DNA of 8,567 bases from Alphaproteobacteria bacterium (GTDB taxonomy: Bacteria > Pseudomonadota > Alphaproteobacteria > ATCC43930 > CGMCC-115725): the NCBI GenBank assembly GCA_028866355.1, contig JAGWIH010000086.1:1-8567 (forward strand), read 5' to 3'. The position numbers were made by a program, and so were the translations under genes. This document shows positions 5,269-8,567 of the stretch, piece after piece. The notes under the pieces were generated by a model. The model had not been told where the DNA came from. It saw only the letters and a list, made by a program, of their open reading frames with translations, and ran no database searches. Position 1 is the stretch's first letter; each line of letters begins with the position of its first letter.

Positions 5269-5982
5269 ATGCTAGCGCCCGAAATCAACGTGGCGCGCGT
5301 GACCCGGCGGAACATCGCCTCGGCACGCGGCGCCGATACCCGCCGACGGTTGATCGAGACCGCGATCGACGTCTTTGCGACCCATGGCTATGACGGCACC
5401 AGCACGCGGCTGCTGGCGGAACGCGCCGGCGTCAACCTGCCGGCGATCCAGTATCATTTCGGCAGCAAGGAAGGGCTTTACCGCGCCGTCGTCGGCTACT
5501 TCGCGGATTACATCGAGCAGCAGATGGCGCCGGTCGGCGCGCGGGTAAAGGCGGCGTTCGACGCCGGCAAGCCGTCGCGCGGCATGGCCCTTCGGCTTTT
5601 GCTCGAGCTACTCGAGAACTTCGTCGCGCTGGTGTTCGAAGGCGGCGATGGCGATACGCGCGCCAGCGTCGAAAGCCGCAAGCTGTTCATCGCCCGCGCC
5701 GAAGTCGAACGCTCGGCGGCGCTGGAATCGCTTTATGCCACCATGCGGCGCAGCGTTGGCGAGCCGTGCGCGGTGCTGGTGGCGCGGTTGATCGGTCGTT
5801 CGCTCAAGGACGAACAGACCTGGCTGCGCACCGCCGCAATCCTCGGTCAGGCGACGGTGTTCTGCAACAAGCCGGCAGCGCGTACGCTGCACTGGCGCCG
5901 CATGGATCGCACGCGGGTGCGGGCGGTACAGCGCGTCGTCTGCGCGCACACGAAAGCGATTTTCGCGGGAGCCGGCCGATGA
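5269..5982 (+). CDS. TetR-family repressor with CecR/YbiH-like C-terminal domain
   Basis: This 237-aa regulator is probably the local repressor of the efflux genes that follow. The TetR DNA-binding domain spans about 24-71: ADTRRRLIETAIDVFATHGY, then STRLLAERAGVNLPAIQYHFGSKEGLY with the classic recognition helix and YHFGSKE motif. The C-terminal part resembles the CecR (CerR, DUF1956) ligand-binding domain, for example in SRKLFIARAEVERSAA (136-151) and the GQATVFCNKPAARTLHW block (193-209). In E. coli CecR controls genes for a membrane-fusion protein and ABC exporter, so this type often accompanies efflux. The ATG at 5269 has no clear Shine-Dalgarno; GTG codons at 5290 and 5299 are possible alternatives that would leave the DNA-binding domain intact. 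The stop overlaps the next start as ATGA, showing co-transcription with the outer-membrane gene. The inducer cannot be told from sequence. Confidence 0.88.
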   Translation: MLAPEINVARVTRRNIASARGADTRRRLIETAIDVFATHGYDGTSTRLLAERAGVNLPAIQYHFGSKEGLYRAVVGYFADYIEQQMAPVGARVKAAFDAGKPSRGMALRLLLELLENFVALVFEGGDGDTRASVESRKLFIARAEVERSAALESLYATMRRSVGEPCAVLVARLIGRSLKDEQTWLRTAAILGQATVFCNKPAARTLHWRRMDRTRVRAVQRVVCAHTKAIFAGAGR

Positions 5983-7448
5983 GTCGCCGCCTGCTGGCTG
6001 TCGTCGCTGCCTTCGCGCTGGCGTCCTGCGCGGTCGGTCCCGATTTCAAGGCGCCTGCGGCACCGGCCGACGCCGGTTATACGCCGGAAAAGCTTGCCGA
6101 CACGGCCGCAACCGACGTCGCCGGCGGTGGCGCCCAGCATTTCAACAGCGGCGAGGACATTCCCGGCGAATGGTGGAGCCTGTTCCATTCGCCGGCGCTC
6201 GATGCGTTGGTGAAGGAAGCCCTGGCGCACAATCCCGACCTCACCGCGGCGCAGGCGTCGTTGCGCGAGGCGCACGAGAACACGTTGGCGACCGAGGGTA
6301 ATTTCTTCCCGACGATCGGCGCGGAGTACACCCATACCCGCGAGAAGTTCAGCGGCGCTGCTTTCGGCCAGCCGAACAACCACGGCTTCTTGAGCCTAAA
6401 CACCGGCGAGGTCACGGTCGGTTACGCGCCCGACGTGTTCGGCGGCACCCGCCGGCAGGTCGAGGCCTCCGAAGCCGCCGAAACCTATCAGCGCTTCCAG
6501 CTCGAGGCGGCTTACTTGACGCTGACCTCGAACGTCGTGGCGGCGGCGGTGCAGGAGGCGAGCCTGCGCGCCCAGATCGCGGCGACGCAGGACATCGTCA
6601 AGGCTGAAAGCGATCAGCTCGATCTGTTGAACCAACAGTTTCAGCTCGGCGCCGTGGCGCGCAGCGCCGTGTTGCAGCAGACGGCGACGCTGGCGCAGGA
6701 AAAGGCCACGCTGCCGCCGCTGCAAAAGCAGCTGGCGCAGCAGCGCAATCGCATCGCCGCACTGGCCGGGCGCTTCCCCAATCATCCGCCGGACGAAACT
6801 TTCGATTTGGCGACATTGACGCTGCCGCAAGCCTTGCCGGTCAGCCTGCCGTCGCGTCTGGTCGAGCAGCGGCCCGACGTGCGTGCCGCCGAGGCGACCT
6901 TGCATCAGGCGAGCGCCGAAATCGGCGTCGCGACAGCGAACATGCTGCCCCAATTCAATCTGACCGGCGACATCGGCACCGAAGCCACGACCATCGGCAG
7001 CATGTTTGCAGCCGGCACCGGAATCTGGAGCATCGCGGCCGGCGTGACCCAGCCGTTGTTTCACGGCGGCACCTTGCTGCACGAAAAGCGCGCCGCCGAG
7101 GCCGCTTACGACGCGGCGGCGGCGCAGTATCGCAGCACGGTTCTGTCCTCGTTCCAGAACGTCGCCGACACGTTGCGCGCACTGCAGTCCGACGCCGACG
7201 CGCTGCAGGCCGACACCGCCGCGGAACGTTCGGCCAATGAAAGCCTGAGCCTGGCGCGCGATCAGTATCGTCTCGGCGCGGTCAGCCTCATCGAACTGCT
7301 CAATGCCGAGACCACGTATGAGCAAGCGCGGATCGCCCTCGTCCAGGCGCAGGCAGCCCGCTATGCCGATACCGCCGCGCTGTTCGAGGCGCTGGGCGGC
7401 GGCTGGTGGCACCGTTCGGACGTCGCCCAGACTCAAACTCAGGAATAA
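5979..7448 (+). CDS. Outer-membrane efflux lipoprotein, NodT/OprM family (TolC-like)
   Basis: This is the outer-membrane channel of a tripartite efflux pump, 489 aa from the chosen start. It begins with a lipoprotein signal peptide: positively charged MSRR, a hydrophobic stretch, then lipobox LASC with C17 as the lipidated residue, followed by AVGPDFKAP, typical of NodT-family channels. Two homologous efflux repeats are visible. WWSLFHSPALDALVKEALAH (65-84) opens the first and QRPDVRAAEATL (297-308) the second. QFQLGAVARSAVLQQTATLA (221-240) matches QYRLGAVSLIELLNAETTYE (429-448). ATANMLPQFNLTGDIG (318-333) is a standard motif of the family. The ATG at 5979 overlaps the tetR stop (ATGA) and follows GGGAG (5967-5971) at good spacing. 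An in-frame ATG at 5766 gives a longer frame but lacks the signal peptide at its start and runs within tetR. The adaptor gene begins 3 bp after its stop. Confidence 0.93.
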   Translation: MSRRLLAVVAAFALASCAVGPDFKAPAAPADAGYTPEKLADTAATDVAGGGAQHFNSGEDIPGEWWSLFHSPALDALVKEALAHNPDLTAAQASLREAHENTLATEGNFFPTIGAEYTHTREKFSGAAFGQPNNHGFLSLNTGEVTVGYAPDVFGGTRRQVEASEAAETYQRFQLEAAYLTLTSNVVAAAVQEASLRAQIAATQDIVKAESDQLDLLNQQFQLGAVARSAVLQQTATLAQEKATLPPLQKQLAQQRNRIAALAGRFPNHPPDETFDLATLTLPQALPVSLPSRLVEQRPDVRAAEATLHQASAEIGVATANMLPQFNLTGDIGTEATTIGSMFAAGTGIWSIAAGVTQPLFHGGTLLHEKRAAEAAYDAAAAQYRSTVLSSFQNVADTLRALQSDADALQADTAAERSANESLSLARDQYRLGAVSLIELLNAETTYEQARIALVQAQAARYADTAALFEALGGGWWHRSDVAQTQTQE

Positions 7449-7451
7449 GCC

Positions 7452-8567
7452 ATGCCGTTCGATCCACGCGACGTGACGCAACGCATCCGTGGCCCGCTGG
7501 CCAAGCGCATGATCATCATGCTGGCGCTTGCGGCCGTCGTTCTGATCATCATCTTCGGCTACGAAGCCTTCAAGTCGTACATGATCAGCAAATTCATGCG
7601 CTCGTTCGCCAATCCGCCGCAGACCGTGTCGACGATCGTGGCGACGACACAGGAATGGCAGCCGACGACGACGGCTGTCGGTTCGTTGCGCGCGGTCAAC
7701 GGCGCGGATCTGTCGCTCGAAGTCGCGGGCGTCGTCGACAAGATCTACTTCGATTCCGGCAACGACGTTTCCGCCGGAACCGTGTTGATGACGCTGCGGT
7801 CGGACGACGACGTCGCGAAGCTGCACGCGCTTCAAGCCACCGCCGATCTCGACGCGATCAACCTGGCGCGCGATGAAAAGCAGCTCAAGGTCAATGCCGT
7901 CAGCAAGGCGCAGGTCGACACCGATTCGGCGACGTTGCGCAACGCGCAAGCGCAAGTGGCGGAGCAGCAGGCGGTCGTCGACAAAAAGACGCTGCGGGCG
8001 CCGTTCGCAGGCCATCTCGGCATCCGCGCCGTCGACGTCGGCCAATACCTGAACGCGGGCACGACGATCGTGACGCTCCAGGCGCTCGACCCGATCTATG
8101 TCGATTTCACCTTGCCGCAACAGGCGCTGTCGGAAATCCGCGAAGGCCAGTTGATGACCGCGACGGTCGACACCTACCCGGACCAGAGCTTCACCGGCAA
8201 GATTACGGCAATCAATCCGTTGGTCGACGTCGCAACGCGCAACGTGAGCGTGCGCGCGACGCTCGCCAATCCCGACCATCTGTTGCTGCCCGGCATGTAC
8301 GCCAAGGTGACGATCGATGTCGGCTCCGAAGAGCGCTACGTCACGCTGCCGCAAACGGCAGTCATCTATAATCCGTACGGCAACACGGTTTATCTGGTTC
8401 AGGACAAGGGCAAGGACGCGCAGGGCCATCCGCAGCTGCAAGCGCAACAGGCCTTCGTCACCACCGGTCCGACGCGCGGCGATCAGGTCGCGATCCTCAA
8501 GGGCGTCGATGCCGGCGCCACGGTGGTCACCGCCGGCCAGATGAAGCTGCGCAACGGCTCGCCCGTG
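7452..8567 (+). CDS. RND-type efflux periplasmic adaptor (membrane fusion protein), 3' end outside window
   Basis: This adaptor links an inner-membrane pump to the outer-membrane channel. The frame is open for 372 codons to the window end, close to full length for the family (about 370-400). The N-terminus has a hydrophobic segment (about 20-37, MIIMLALAAVVLIIIFGY) without a clear cleavage or lipid site, so it is probably membrane-anchored. Next come the first half of the lipoyl domain (LSLEVAGVVDKIYFDSGNDV, 87-106), a short alpha-helical hairpin (about 118-180), and the second lipoyl half (LRAPFAGHLGIRAVDVGQYL, 181-200). The beta-barrel around LDPIYVDFTLPQQAL and the membrane-proximal domain follow, with LLLPGMYAKV at 277-286. 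These motifs resemble MexH/AcrA-type RND adaptors more than ABC-type ones. The ATG has AGGA (7441-7444) seven bases upstream and follows the previous stop by 3 bp. The expected next gene is an RND permease. Confidence 0.93.
   Translation, partial: MPFDPRDVTQRIRGPLAKRMIIMLALAAVVLIIIFGYEAFKSYMISKFMRSFANPPQTVSTIVATTQEWQPTTTAVGSLRAVNGADLSLEVAGVVDKIYFDSGNDVSAGTVLMTLRSDDDVAKLHALQATADLDAINLARDEKQLKVNAVSKAQVDTDSATLRNAQAQVAEQQAVVDKKTLRAPFAGHLGIRAVDVGQYLNAGTTIVTLQALDPIYVDFTLPQQALSEIREGQLMTATVDTYPDQSFTGKITAINPLVDVATRNVSVRATLANPDHLLLPGMYAKVTIDVGSEERYVTLPQTAVIYNPYGNTVYLVQDKGKDAQGHPQLQAQQAFVTTGPTRGDQVAILKGVDAGATVVTAGQMKLRNGSPV

Noticed and set aside
5766..5978. Longer N-terminus for the outer-membrane protein from ATG 5766
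   Set aside because: It would bury the lipoprotein signal peptide 71 residues inside the protein; the ATG at 5979 puts the lipobox at C17 and overlaps the tetR stop.
6396..8447. A 683-codon open frame on the minus strand opposite the efflux genes
   Set aside because: It is arginine- and glutamine-rich low-complexity sequence with no recognisable domain, and it lies fully antisense to two well-supported genes. Long antisense frames are expected in high-GC coding DNA.

Overview
The window is GC-rich DNA packed with coding sequence on both strands, with typical proteobacterial gene families. The mix suggests a chromosomal segment of an alphaproteobacterium: an MbfA-type ferritin-VIT protein, a MetC/CBL-type lyase of the kind common in Rhizobiales and Rhodospirillales, ArsR-SRPBCC pairs and a CecR-like TetR beside an efflux operon. 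The taxonomic call is inference from gene content; there is no rRNA or other marker to confirm it. I see no insertion sequence, prophage gene, tRNA, CRISPR array or sign of recent transfer.

Layout. (1) Positions 1-1242, minus strand: molybdate ABC transporter genes modB (permease) and the N-terminal part of modC (ATPase), overlapping by 4 bp as GTGA. A TATAAT promoter lies under a palindrome with the geometry of a ModE operator (1261-1285). modA is not upstream. (2) 1305-2492, minus strand: a PLP-dependent cystathionine beta-lyase (metC). (3) 2650-3934, plus strand: an ArsR-family repressor overlapping a tandem two-domain SRPBCC/AHSA1 protein, with an AT-rich promoter and operator region before it. 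(4) 3940-5085, minus strand: a ferritin-like/VIT1 membrane fusion (MbfA type, iron export), convergent with the SRPBCC gene and only 5 bp from it. (5) 5269-8567, plus strand: a tripartite efflux operon consisting of a CecR-like TetR regulator, an outer-membrane NodT-family lipoprotein and a periplasmic adaptor truncated by the window edge. The inner-membrane pump, probably an RND permease, would follow outside the window.

How they work together. These are five separate small modules rather than one pathway: molybdate uptake, methionine biosynthesis, a small ligand-binding protein with its repressor, iron detoxification/export, and drug or solvent efflux. modB, arsR, mbfA and tetR each have a perfect TATAAT at a promoter-like distance from the start codon, and three of the four have a nearby inverted repeat that could be an operator. 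No stretch over 300 bp lacks a gene; the longest gaps are 2493-2649 and 5086-5268, and both are regulatory.

I found no convincing previously undescribed system. The most useful leads are the putative ModE operator, the possibly leaderless GTG start of mbfA, the two-domain SRPBCC protein under ArsR control, and the putative TetR operator in front of the efflux operon.
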